From NCBI GenBank assembly GCA_016795155.1, contig JAEUIE010000059.1, positions 60,271 to 124,270 of the forward strand: a DNA stretch of 64,000 bases, given 5' to 3'. Shown in pieces: positions 19,456 to 29,341 of this stretch. The notes under the pieces are model-generated. The model ran no database searches. It saw only the letters and a list, made by a program, of their open reading frames with translations, and was not told the origin of the DNA. Origin of the DNA: Planctomycetia bacterium (GTDB taxonomy: Bacteria > Planctomycetota > Planctomycetia > Gemmatales > HRBIN36). How positions within the stretch are numbered: position 1 is the stretch's first letter; each line of letters begins with the position of its first letter. A program made the position numbers and the translations under genes.

Positions 19456-22242
19456 ATGCGCTGGTTTGCTGTTGTCTGCTTTGCTGTGGTGTTTTCCTTT
19501 CCGCTGCATGCCCAGAAAGAATATGGATTCGATAACCGGAAAGCGTCCGGCCAGCCTTACCTTTCACCTGAAGAGACTGTCAAGCGGATGAAACCGCTGC
19601 CTGGGTTTTCGGTTAAATTATTTGCCGCTGAACCGCTGATGACCAACCCGATTGCCATGACCGTTGATGATAAAGGTCGCGTCTGGATCATTGAAAGTTT
19701 CGAGTATCCCAAACTGACTCCGCCAGGAAAAGCGCCTCGTGATCGCATTGTCATTCTCGAAGATACCGATGGCGATGGCATAGCAGACAAGCGAACTGTC
19801 TTTGCCGAGGGCAAGGACTTTCCCGTTACGAAACAACGTGCTGCCCAGGGTCGCGGCGCCTTCGACATGGCCAGCGGCATTGAAGTCTACGGCAACGGCT
19901 GTTTCGTCGGCGCACCTCCCTATCTCTGGCATCTGAAAGATGAAAACAAGGATGGGAAGGCTGATTCCTTCGAAATTGTCGCCAGCGGTTTCGGTTCACA
20001 GGATACCCACGAAACTCTGAACACCTTCACATGGGGACCAGATGGCTGGCTCTACGGGCTGCATGGCGTGTTCACTATCTCCAAAGTGACCACGCCAGCA
20101 CAAACGGGAGAGCCTGCCATCGATATGGATGCTGGCGTGTGGCGTTATCATCCCGTGAAGAAAACCTTTGAAATGTTCGCCGAAGGCACCAGCAATCCAT
20201 GGGGCATGGATTTCAACAAGGATGGCGAATGCTTCATCTGCTGTTGTGTCATTCCTCATCTGTTTCATATCGTTCAAGGCGGCGTTTACATCAAGCAAGG
20301 CAGCAAGCCCAGCTACAATCCTTATGCCTACGGAGCACTCAAAGAAATCTGCGATCATACATTTCATAAGGAAAGCGGATGGGCACACGCCGGCCTGCTC
20401 TGTCTCGATGCACCACATTTTCCCAAGGAACTGCAGGGACAACTGATCTTCGGCTCGATTCATGGCTGTTCGATCAAACGCAATTCGCTCAAGCCACATG
20501 GTTCCACTTTCATTGCCAGCAGGGAAGATGATTTTCTGGTATCGGGCGATAAGAATTTCAGGCCTATTCAGATGCGTTGGGCGCCTGATGGCTCTATCCT
20601 GGTCAGCGATTGGCATGATCAGAATCCATGCCATCAGACCAAACCTGACGACTGGGATTACGAACGAGGCCGGATTTATCGGATTGTGCCCCCGCCGCAT
20701 CCTCAGATCAGCCTGGACGCTAATCCTTTCCTTAGGAAACGCCAGCCACTCGAGAAACAACTTTCCAGCACTACTACGGAAATCATAAGACTGGATGAAC
20801 ACAAGCCTACTGATGCTCTGATTGCAATCTATGCAAAGCTGATCCAGGATGTATACGATCCTCGAATCCTGCAGAAACTGGCTTCACTCACTCTGCGATG
20901 GTCTAAACAGCATAGTGTGCTGCCTCTTCTGACCGCATGGTACACCAAGCCCATTCACACCGATACGGTTATTCCCTTCCTGCTCTGGCTGGCAACCGAA
21001 CAGGAACTGCAACGAAACCGCACAGCACTTCTTCAGACACTCAGTTCACAAATCAGCCACAGTGATCTGGTGAATCAGCATCTGCTGGCCAGGGTAACTC
21101 GTCGTCTTTCCGCAACTAATGATGCTGAGGCGTTCGCCGCCTGTCTGGAACTGATGCAGCCAATCGAGAATCAACAGATACTGGAAAGAGGACTGCAGGG
21201 TTTGGCGGAAGGGTCACGAGGGCGAAAGCTGAGTCATGTCAAGGATCTTGCTGCCTGGCATCGGCTAACTCAACGGGCCAGGAAATACCAGAACGCTGCT
21301 GTAAATCGATTGTTGCAGCAGATCAGCATCTCATTGCATGATCCGGAAGCAGTCAAGCTTGCACAACATACTTTACTTGATAAGAACCAATCCGTCAGTG
21401 CCCGTATGGATGCCATCAGTCAATTGGGATTCATGCAGGATGCGACTGTCCTGCCGGCACTTCAACAACTGCTCGTCGATAATTCACCACTGGAACTCAA
21501 GAAAGCAGTTGCTCAGAGTTTACCTTCCTATCAGTATGAAGAATTAGGAAAGGAGATTATTGCAAACTGGAAGCAGTACTCCCCTGTACTACAGGCAGAA
21601 CTGATTACCACTCTTCGCAGCAGAAAAGCCTGGGCGAAATCGCTGCTCCTAGCATTGGGTGATAAAACCGTTTCTCGCGAGCAGTTGCACGATAATGTAG
21701 CCTTGGCCATCAGGCAGTTCAAAGACAGGGAGCTTAACGAACTCCTCGACAAGCACTATGGCGTGTTTCACGAAAGTCCGGCAGAACTCGACAAGCTGCT
21801 ACAGCAACTCCGTAAGGATGTTGCTCAGGGAACCGGAAACGCTGATGCCGGCAGGAAAATGTTCGAAAAACACTGCATGCAGTGTCATAAATTCGATGGC
21901 CAAGGGCATGATGTCGGGCCGAACCTGGATGGGGCAGAACGAACCCGTGAATATCTGCTTTCCAACATTGTTGATCCCAACCGGGTGGTAGGTACCCCCT
22001 ATTTCACACGCACCATCGTTCTCAAGAATGGCAAACTCATTACCGGCCTCCTGGTGGAAGAAGACGCCAACACGATCAGACTGAAACGGGAAAACGCCAT
22101 CATCGAAGTGATTGCCAAAGCTGACATTGAAGAACAGGCAACATCCACCAAATCCTTGATGCCTGAAGGCATGTCCAAAAATATGAGGATACAGGAGTTG
22201 CGAGACCTGATCCGCTACCTGGAGCATCCGACCAGAAAGTAA
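19456..22242 (+). CDS. PVC-type heme-binding protein with N-terminal propeller
   Basis: Exported protein of 928 residues with a signal peptide (MRWFAVVCFAVVFSFPLHAQ). The N-terminal half matches the planctomycete membrane-bound dehydrogenase domain (TIGR02604-like): GFSVKLFAAEPLMTNPIAM, VILEDTDGDGIADKRTVF, FTWGPDGWLYGLHGVF. The middle is helical and HEAT-like. The C-terminus is the PVC heme domain (TIGR02603-like) with one c-type heme site CMQCH at about 807 and GHDVGPNLDGAERTREYLL. It should act in periplasmic electron transfer during sugar or alcohol oxidation; substrate unknown. The ATG at 19456 (GAGAG upstream) is preferred to a TTG at 19417. The ABC ATPase gene starts one base after its stop. 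Confidence 0.88.
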   Translation: MRWFAVVCFAVVFSFPLHAQKEYGFDNRKASGQPYLSPEETVKRMKPLPGFSVKLFAAEPLMTNPIAMTVDDKGRVWIIESFEYPKLTPPGKAPRDRIVILEDTDGDGIADKRTVFAEGKDFPVTKQRAAQGRGAFDMASGIEVYGNGCFVGAPPYLWHLKDENKDGKADSFEIVASGFGSQDTHETLNTFTWGPDGWLYGLHGVFTISKVTTPAQTGEPAIDMDAGVWRYHPVKKTFEMFAEGTSNPWGMDFNKDGECFICCCVIPHLFHIVQGGVYIKQGSKPSYNPYAYGALKEICDHTFHKESGWAHAGLLCLDAPHFPKELQGQLIFGSIHGCSIKRNSLKPHGSTFIASREDDFLVSGDKNFRPIQMRWAPDGSILVSDWHDQNPCHQTKPDDWDYERGRIYRIVPPPHPQISLDANPFLRKRQPLEKQLSSTTTEIIRLDEHKPTDALIAIYAKLIQDVYDPRILQKLASLTLRWSKQHSVLPLLTAWYTKPIHTDTVIPFLLWLATEQELQRNRTALLQTLSSQISHSDLVNQHLLARVTRRLSATNDAEAFAACLELMQPIENQQILERGLQGLAEGSRGRKLSHVKDLAAWHRLTQRARKYQNAAVNRLLQQISISLHDPEAVKLAQHTLLDKNQSVSARMDAISQLGFMQDATVLPALQQLLVDNSPLELKKAVAQSLPSYQYEELGKEIIANWKQYSPVLQAELITTLRSRKAWAKSLLLALGDKTVSREQLHDNVALAIRQFKDRELNELLDKHYGVFHESPAELDKLLQQLRKDVAQGTGNADAGRKMFEKHCMQCHKFDGQGHDVGPNLDGAERTREYLLSNIVDPNRVVGTPYFTRTIVLKNGKLITGLLVEEDANTIRLKRENAIIEVIAKADIEEQATSTKSLMPEGMSKNMRIQELRDLIRYLEHPTRK

Positions 22243-22243
22243 T

Positions 22244-23766
<1,523 letters not shown>

Positions 23767-23770
<4 letters not shown>

Positions 23771-24705
23771 AAAAACTGATCGGGTTGGCTGCCTTCCTGT
23801 TCGTGCTGTATGCAGCGCTCATGTTCTCTGATCCGACTGCCCGCAGCCTGGCGAATCACATCAACCTGGCGAAACGCATCGGGCTTTTCGGCATACTCTG
23901 CCTGGGCGTTACTCCGCTCATCATCAGTGGCGGAATTGATCTATCAATCGGTGCTGTAGTTGGGTTCTGTGCCACCATGCTGGCCATTCTGGTGAATGAC
24001 AAAGGCTGGAATCAACACGTAGCTGTAGCGACGGTTCTCAGCTGGGGACTTGTGATTGGATTTATCAACGGACTGTTGGTAACAAGATTGCGCCTGCAAC
24101 CGTTTGTGGTGACGCTCTGTGGGCTATTCATTTATCGCGGACTGGCACGATGGATTGCTAACGATGGCATCAAAGGGCTTGGGGGAAAACTCAGCTTTTA
24201 TTCCGACTGGTTTCGCAATGGCGACTGGCTGGGGGTGCCGAAATTTTTTGTCATCTTCCTGGTGCTGGCAGCGATCATGGCAGTGTTTCTGCATTTCAGC
24301 GTTTATGGAAGATATTGGCAGGCAATTGGCGCCAACGAAAAAACAGCGCTCTACAGCGGCATCCGTGTGAACTGGTACAAGATTCTGGCGTACATGATCT
24401 GCTCGCTATTTGCAGCTATTTTCAGCGTGCTCTATCTCACCGAGTATAATTCAGCCATTCCGTCATCTACTGGTAATTTCTTCGAACTTTATGCCATTGC
24501 CGGTGCTGTATTAGGTGGTGTGAGTCTGCGGGGTGGCGAAGGAAATGTTCTGGGAGTCATCATCGGAGCCATGATTCTCTGGATATTACCCAATTATGCA
24601 CGTATGGCAGGCATTGCTGATTCACTGCAGGATTTCGTGATTGGCAGCGCGCTGCTGCTGGGTGCCATTGTCGATGAACTACTCCGTCGGCGGATGGCTC
24701 GCTGA
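23767..24705 (+). CDS. Sugar ABC transporter permease
   Basis: RbsC-type permease of 312 residues with about eight to ten hydrophobic segments. Family signatures include LGVTPLIISGGIDLSIGAVV near the N-terminus, a TRLRLQPFVVTL segment and AIAGAVLGGVSLRGGEGNVLG near the C-terminus. Its ATG overlaps the stop of the ATPase gene (ATGA), which implies coupled translation. Its 3' end overlaps the convergent metallophosphoesterase gene by 27 bases. Substrate specificity is not evident. Confidence 0.94.
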
Positions 24706-25887
24706 GAACTGTTCTTTTTTCAGTGTCAGCCAGGTAACTTCCGGCTTGCAGAAATATCGCACCGGATGGCCGCCGCTCAGCCCCCGGCTGACATGCATTA
24801 CGGTCTCGTTCTGTTGAAACACTCCGCAATCGTACTGTCTGCCGGTCTTACTCGGAACAAAGATGGAGCCGAAGCCAGGTACACGAATCTGTCCGCCGTG
24901 GTTGTGACCAGCTAAGACCAGATCAAACTTATTCTGCACCGTCCAGGCATACTGATCGGGAGAATGAATCAGGGCCAGACGAAAGAGATTATTCTGGTCA
25001 CGATCTGGAACATCGGGGATGGGGTCAAGCCAAGGGGCTTCATTGCCTGCTATAAGAATGCGTTCATCACCCAACGAAATGGTTTCACATTTTCCACCCA
25101 AAGTAATGAATCCCATTTCATTCAGCAGTGCATTCACTTTGTCGGCATCGTATAAGGCATCATGATTGCCCCGAATAGCGAGTTTGCCGAGTCGAGGCTG
25201 CAACATCTGTAATAATTGGAGCCAGTGATAAAAATCCTTATGGTCAATGAGATCACCGGTGAGGATCAGGAGATCGAATGGCCTTTTTGCGCAGTAGTGA
25301 AACACACGTTCGAAGTAGCCTCGCCCTGGTCTGCCGCAGAAATGGAGATCGCTGATGTGAAGCAACCGGATGCCATCCCAAGTAGCAGGCAACCGCGGAA
25401 TAACCAGTTCACGTTCAACCAGATCGACATGGAAGATTTCATTGCCTGGAAGGTGCGTTTTCCAGGCTCTTCTGCCAGTTCCAGCCGGTTTTCGACCCAA
25501 AGCCTGCGCGACATCAAAGGTATCTCGTTTGATAAACCGGTGTGCTACCGGTTCTTTTCTTAGCAGATAGGTAATCCACACCAGTGGAAACAAAATCATA
25601 CCCAGCAAACCAATCAACCAGAGATATCCGGTGAAAAGCCAGTTCAGTGGCACGGGCCAGCTTTCCCAAAATGCATCCGGCGCCTGGAATCCATTGACCA
25701 GAAACCACCAGAGAGGAATGCCGCTCAATATGACATGCAGCACCAGACGAACGAGATCGGTCCAGAGTGCCTGCGAGCGAATACCATGCATCCAGTTGAT
25801 CGCCCGCACCCAGATCAAGGCATGCCCCAGGCAGCAGACAACAAAAACGAAGAAGTAATATTGCTGGATAAATTCAGCCACGTTCAA
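24679..25887 (-). CDS. Membrane-anchored metallophosphoesterase
   Basis: Calcineurin-like phosphoesterase of 402 residues, similar to the YkuE/LpxG type. Four hydrophobic segments fill the first 130 residues; the catalytic domain then shows ISDLHF, TGDLID, RGNHDALYD and LAGHNHGGQI, a full set of di-metal ligands. It may cleave a lipid or cell-wall phosphoester. The start is uncertain: TTG at 25887 or GTG at 25881, neither with a good ribosome site. A diverged copy of its first 20 or so codons lies at 27111-27171, where the TTG position is TCG but the GTG is kept, which favours the GTG. Confidence 0.88.
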   Translation of the reverse strand: MNVAEFIQQYYFFVFVVCCLGHALIWVRAINWMHGIRSQALWTDLVRLVLHVILSGIPLWWFLVNGFQAPDAFWESWPVPLNWLFTGYLWLIGLLGMILFPLVWITYLLRKEPVAHRFIKRDTFDVAQALGRKPAGTGRRAWKTHLPGNEIFHVDLVERELVIPRLPATWDGIRLLHISDLHFCGRPGRGYFERVFHYCAKRPFDLLILTGDLIDHKDFYHWLQLLQMLQPRLGKLAIRGNHDALYDADKVNALLNEMGFITLGGKCETISLGDERILIAGNEAPWLDPIPDVPDRDQNNLFRLALIHSPDQYAWTVQNKFDLVLAGHNHGGQIRVPGFGSIFVPSKTGRQYDCGVFQQNETVMHVSRGLSGGHPVRYFCKPEVTWLTLKKEQFSASHPPTE

Positions 25888-25956
25888 TGCTTTACCCGAA
25901 GTTGAAATGAAAACCTCCCCTTGTGAAGGGGAGGACTAAGCTTATTCTATGAATGT
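25821..25956. repeat. 136-bp direct repeat, copy A
   Basis: The same 136-base layout occurs at 27111-27246, exactly 1290 bases away. Copy A holds the 5' end of the metallophosphoesterase gene plus a minus-strand terminator; copy B holds the matching pieces. Most bases agree; differences cluster in the hairpin and near the start codon. Confidence 0.9.
25910..25934 (-). terminator. Intrinsic terminator after the inserted secreted-protein gene
   Basis: On the minus strand, CCTCCCCTT / AAGGGGAGG with a 3-base loop is followed by TTTT. It lies 73 bases beyond the stop at 26008. Confidence 0.8.
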
Positions 25957-26007
25957 TGAAAGCAGATCACTCATTCATGTACATCCGCAATCGCTCGGTT
26001 ACCACAG

Positions 26008-26778
26008 TTAGGATTTCTTCAACCATGCACGGTCGTTGACGGGCTTGTTCTCGGTGCTTCGTCCGCCAATCTTCATGATGAGCTTGTTGCCATAGACGTA
26101 GCCACTGAAGAGGAGGTTACGGTTGGCGCCATTGATCATCTTGACAGTAACGATCTCGACGTAGTTTCCTGTGATGGTCCCGCGCACCTGGACAACGGGG
26201 TGATTGGCCACGCCGGGATCGAGGTGGATGTGTCCATCGAAGGTCGTACCGGTCTTCTTGTGCACGTCGAGTCGCATGCGTGAGTTCTTGCCCGTTGGCC
26301 CTGAGCGAGTGCCTTCCCATTTAGTGCCACCCGTGAATTCGGCCATACCCGGGAGTTCCCTTTCGAAGTTCTCTTTCTCTTTGGTTATGGTCTGTGCTCC
26401 GGGGAGGTCATTAGCCTTGAGTAGCTGGTCAATGCGCTGTTCATATTCCTTCATGAGCGGGACGGATTTGGCGTTGATGAGGCGCGAGTAATCAAATGCC
26501 GCAGCGGCCAAGTCGTCGTTTTCGGGCCAACTGCCAGTGTCGATAAAGTACTGCTTATCCTGGGTCAGCTTGGTCATCAGGCTCGTTCTGGCGCTCCCCG
26601 ACATATTCGCCTTGCGGACCTGGTTAATCATCTGATCGAATGTCTTGATGGCCTGCTCCCGCGCCTGAGCTCTCGCCTGATTGTACTCGCGTTTGAGTTT
26701 CTCCAGTTGTCCCTGAGCCATGATGCTTGAAGTCGCCAGGGCAACGAAGGCAAGTGTGAGAAGATTGCGAAGCGTCAT
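26008..26778 (-). CDS. Secreted hypothetical protein in inserted module
   Basis: Hypothetical exported protein of 256 residues that I cannot assign to a named family. A signal peptide (about 1-21, ending SSIMAQ) is followed by a Gln/Ala/Arg/Lys-rich helical region (about 23-140) and a C-terminal beta-rich part beginning GGTKWEGTRSG and containing GTTFDGHIHLDPG and RNLLFSGYVYGNKLIMKIGG. The second half could be a small beta-sandwich. The gene lies between two 136-base direct repeats and next to palindromic elements, so it probably arrived or was copied as a unit. Its own terminator lies in repeat copy A. Confidence 0.75.
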   Translation of the reverse strand: MTLRNLLTLAFVALATSSIMAQGQLEKLKREYNQARAQAREQAIKTFDQMINQVRKANMSGSARTSLMTKLTQDKQYFIDTGSWPENDDLAAAAFDYSRLINAKSVPLMKEYEQRIDQLLKANDLPGAQTITKEKENFERELPGMAEFTGGTKWEGTRSGPTGKNSRMRLDVHKKTGTTFDGHIHLDPGVANHPVVQVRGTITGNYVEIVTVKMINGANRNLLFSGYVYGNKLIMKIGGRSTENKPVNDRAWLKKS

Positions 26779-26855
26779 AGTCTCCCCTTGGGGCGATGTG
26801 CAGACATTGAATTGATCCTACTGTATTCAATAGCAAACATGATTGCCAGCCTGGA

Positions 26856-26880
26856 TTGGAGTAGCAAGTCGGCACTCCAA
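26856..26880. repeat. Short hairpin, TTGGAGT/ACTCCAA
   Basis: Seven-base inverted repeat with an 11-base loop (AGCAAGTCGGC), 27 bases before the first of the two CATAGTT palindromes. It could be part of the same repeat cluster. Confidence 0.5.
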
Positions 26881-26906
26881 CTAACCATGCCGACATCGCC
26901 TGGGTG

Positions 26907-26939
26907 CCATAGTTTGCCGGTATGTCCGGCTAACTATGG
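26907..26939. repeat. 33-bp palindrome, inverted partner of 27072-27101
   Basis: CCATAGTT-x-GCCGG, a 5-base loop, then CCGGC-x-AACTATGG: a hairpin with one unpaired base in each arm. With its flank it is also an inverted copy of the palindrome at 27072-27107. Confidence 0.85.
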
Positions 26940-27071
26940 TTGGCAAGCGAAATTTTAATGTCACCCTTCTATAACCGTCATCACAAACAGTATTATGACA
27001 AAGAACACGCATGCGCCCGATGTCCGCTCATCCGCATAGAGATGTTAAGTGAAGTTGACTCAGAGTTTCGA

Positions 27072-27101
27072 CATAGTTAGGCCGAGTACGGCCAAACTAT
27101 G
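27072..27101. repeat. 30-bp palindrome, inverted partner of 26907-26939
   Basis: CATAGTT-A-GGCCG, loop AGTA, then CGGCC-A-AACTATG. The next bases (GGCACCCG) match the flank of the partner in inverse, so the pair bounds about 130 bases as imperfect terminal inverted repeats. Confidence 0.85.
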
Positions 27102-27110
27102 GCACCCGGG

Positions 27111-27171
27111 CATGTCCCAGGCAGCAGACAACAAAAACGAAGAAGTAATATTGCTGGATGAATTCAGCCAC
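27111..27171 (-). pseudogene. 5' fragment of the metallophosphoesterase gene
   Basis: Minus-strand codons read VAEFIQQYYFFVFVVCCLGH, the same as the start of the intact metallophosphoesterase at 24679-25887, then stop matching at a CATG where palindromic sequence begins. The fragment lacks the phosphoesterase domain. It lies downstream of the DUF1571 gene, as the intact gene would have before an insertion. Confidence 0.8.
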
Positions 27172-27199
27172 GTTCGATGCGATACCCGAAGTTCAAATG

Positions 27200-27225
27200 A
27201 AAACCTCCCCCGTCTGAGGGGGAGG
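27200..27225 (-). terminator. Intrinsic terminator after the DUF1571 gene
   Basis: On the minus strand, CCTCCCCC / GGGGGAGG with a 6-base loop is followed by TTTT, 35 bases beyond the stop at 27261. A run of A on the other side would give T on the other strand too. Confidence 0.8.
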
Positions 27226-27260
27226 AAAAATGTATTCTATGAATGTAATCGAACAATCAT

Positions 27261-28070
27261 TCATCGCGACCATAAATGGTCAGCATGAAAATCTTTCTGA
27301 TCGAGCGTTATGTGAGGCAACACTCGATCATGGGAATAGTATTCCACTTCCTGACCCTTATCATCAAAAGTAATAATTAAGGTAGGCAGATGTCGCTCCG
27401 GCAAATCGGCATCGGCACTGAAGTGCCAGTAACGAATTCCCCCATGAGGCAGAAGTGCTTCTTCGCCAGCGGGTATCTTCTGGATGACCACTTCCATGGG
27501 CGCTCGTGATTCTGCACGAGTCTGCAAACCCAATGTCTCGAAGGTCGAACAGCGGGGCTGGCCTGCAAGATATTTATCAACGGCCAGCCCAAATCGTTGG
27601 ATGACATTGGCAAAGCCTGCCTCATTTAATCCACGCCGGCTGTTAGCAGTCGCCATGTCCGATTTCATGGAAACATCCATGCGGATACCGGAAAGTACAT
27701 CACCCTTGCCAGTCAACACCTTAAGCATTTCATGATAAAGTTCAGGCACATAGAGAATTTCCCGGCCTTCATTTTCTCCGCCCGGCAAGCATTTAATGTG
27801 TACTGCAAAAGGCTTGTGCCGAACGGTCAGCATGACAACATCTTCCTGACATTGCCTGCCAGCCACCACTTCTCGGCGCCGCAAACGGACTCGATAGTCT
27901 TCGAGTTTTTCCATGGATTGCTGGGCATTGCTGAGAATTTCACGCAACTTGGCAGCCTGGGCTGGTTCCACTTGAACAGGATCAGCCGACTGCAGCAGAG
28001 CAGTACCAGTCAGCATGAGAAACAATAAGGGTACGCTCAGCGCGCAACGATTCCAGAAAATAATCCGCAT
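27261..28070 (-). CDS. DUF1571 exported protein
   Basis: Exported planctomycete protein of 269 residues with a signal peptide (CALSVPLLFLMLTGTALL). The DUF1571 body is seen as MEKLEDYRVRLRRREVV, VMLTVRHKPFAVHIKCLPGG, EILYVPELYH and a C-terminal IRYWHFSADADLPERHLP. The fold recalls outer-membrane lipoprotein carriers (LolA-like) but no function is established. The ATG at 28070 has GGGAG 8 bases upstream and is chosen over a GTG at 28079, which lies too close to that site. Divergent from the sialidase-like gene. Confidence 0.85.
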   Translation of the reverse strand: MRIIFWNRCALSVPLLFLMLTGTALLQSADPVQVEPAQAAKLREILSNAQQSMEKLEDYRVRLRRREVVAGRQCQEDVVMLTVRHKPFAVHIKCLPGGENEGREILYVPELYHEMLKVLTGKGDVLSGIRMDVSMKSDMATANSRRGLNEAGFANVIQRFGLAVDKYLAGQPRCSTFETLGLQTRAESRAPMEVVIQKIPAGEEALLPHGGIRYWHFSADADLPERHLPTLIITFDDKGQEVEYYSHDRVLPHITLDQKDFHADHLWSR

Positions 28071-28218
28071 GAAAGGCACTCCCTTGCCTTAAGTCGCGGG
28101 ATCATACGCACAAGTGCCCGAATCAGGCAAGGCCAGTCATGTGGGGATTCTCATTCGACATCGTTGTTGAGGAATGTTATCTTGACAGAATAACAATACT
28201 CCCACTGCAGGTATCTCC

Positions 28219-29328
28219 ATGCTGGTAAATGTTCTGTTGTTGCTTTTCCATCAAGCCGCTCCACTGCCCTCAACGTTTGCTGGCATACCACTGATTGACT
28301 TGGATCGCGACACGAGCAAACAGATTGTCGTGGATCGCGAAGAGAAGCAGTACCTGGGGCATCCGACAACCGTATTGCTGGAAGATGGCAAAACCATCCT
28401 GACCGTTTATCCCAAAGGGCATGGCAAAGGCGCTATCGTTTACAAACGCAGTTCTGATGGCGGAAAAACCTGGACCGAGCGACTGCCTGTTCCCGAAAAC
28501 TGGTCGACCTCTCTGGAAACGCCCAGCATACATCGTGTGGTGGATGCACAAGGCAAAAAACGCTTGATCGTCTTTTCAGGCCTGTACCCAGCCCGCCTGG
28601 CTGTCTCAGAAGATGATGGGCAAAGCTGGTCACCACTGAAACCCGTAGGCGATTGGGGTGGCATCGTCGTGATGGGCAGCGTGGTTGAACTGAAAACACC
28701 GGGCCACTACCTGGCGTTCTTTCATGATGATGGCAGGTACATGACGAAGAATCCAGGCCCCACGGGCACCATGACGCTGTACCAGAGCCGTTCAGTGGAT
28801 GGCGGCCTCACCTGGTCTGAACCGGAAAAACTTTATGCTGCCAGCCACATTCACCTGTGCGAGCCTGGTGTGATACGGTCTCCCGATGGCAAGCAATTAG
28901 CCATGTTGCTGCGCGAGAATCGCCGATCCAGAGAATCGCACATCATGTTCAGCGAAGATGAGGGCAAAAGCTGGACTCATCCTCGTGAATTGCCACGCTC
29001 CTTGACTGGGGATCGTCATACGGCAAAGTATGCACCCGATGGCAGGTTGGTGATATCCTTCCGTGACACTGCCAAGGAATCTCCAACGCAAGGCGACTGG
29101 ATTGCCTGGGTGGGTACCTATTCTGATCTGGTGCATGGCAAACCGGGGCAATATCGTGTTCGATTAAAAGATAATCATCACAAGTGGGATTGTGCTTACC
29201 CAGGTGTTGAGGTGTTGCCTGATGGGACTTTTGTGACAACAACGTATGGTCACTGGGAAGCAGGGCAATCTCCTTACATTCTCGCAGTCCGGTTCAAACT
29301 GCAGGAACTGGATGCTCTGGTGAAATAA
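28219..29328 (+). CDS. Exported sialidase-like (BNR/Asp-box) protein
   Basis: Six-bladed propeller protein of 369 residues with a short signal peptide. Four Asp boxes are visible: SSDGGKTW, SEDDGQSW, SVDGGLTW and SEDEGKSW. Family members remove terminal sialic or related sugars, but many planctomycete homologs lack proof of activity. The Arg triad is not identifiable with certainty by eye. The VWA gene follows 13 bases later, so co-transcription is likely though the functions need not match. Confidence 0.85.
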   Translation: MLVNVLLLLFHQAAPLPSTFAGIPLIDLDRDTSKQIVVDREEKQYLGHPTTVLLEDGKTILTVYPKGHGKGAIVYKRSSDGGKTWTERLPVPENWSTSLETPSIHRVVDAQGKKRLIVFSGLYPARLAVSEDDGQSWSPLKPVGDWGGIVVMGSVVELKTPGHYLAFFHDDGRYMTKNPGPTGTMTLYQSRSVDGGLTWSEPEKLYAASHIHLCEPGVIRSPDGKQLAMLLRENRRSRESHIMFSEDEGKSWTHPRELPRSLTGDRHTAKYAPDGRLVISFRDTAKESPTQGDWIAWVGTYSDLVHGKPGQYRVRLKDNHHKWDCAYPGVEVLPDGTFVTTTYGHWEAGQSPYILAVRFKLQELDALVK

Positions 29329-29341
29329 TCGAGGTTATTCG

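Larger units (their letters stand above)
27111..27246. repeat. 136-bp direct repeat, copy B
   Basis: Partner of 25821-25956, in the same orientation and of the same length. Its hairpin stem differs in sequence from copy A but still pairs fully. Confidence 0.9.
26779..27260. other. Gene-free stretch with palindromes and repeat copy B
   Basis: These 482 bases hold no gene I can support. They contain a TTGGAGT / ACTCCAA hairpin (26856-26880), two related palindromes (26907-26939 and 27072-27101), and the 136-base repeat copy B with a truncated gene start and a terminator. The upstream region of the secreted-protein gene should hold its promoter; no convincing boxes are seen. Confidence 0.7.

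Noticed and set aside
19996..20802. Minus-strand frame of 268 codons
   Set aside because: Antisense to the PVC heme protein gene, which has clear family motifs.
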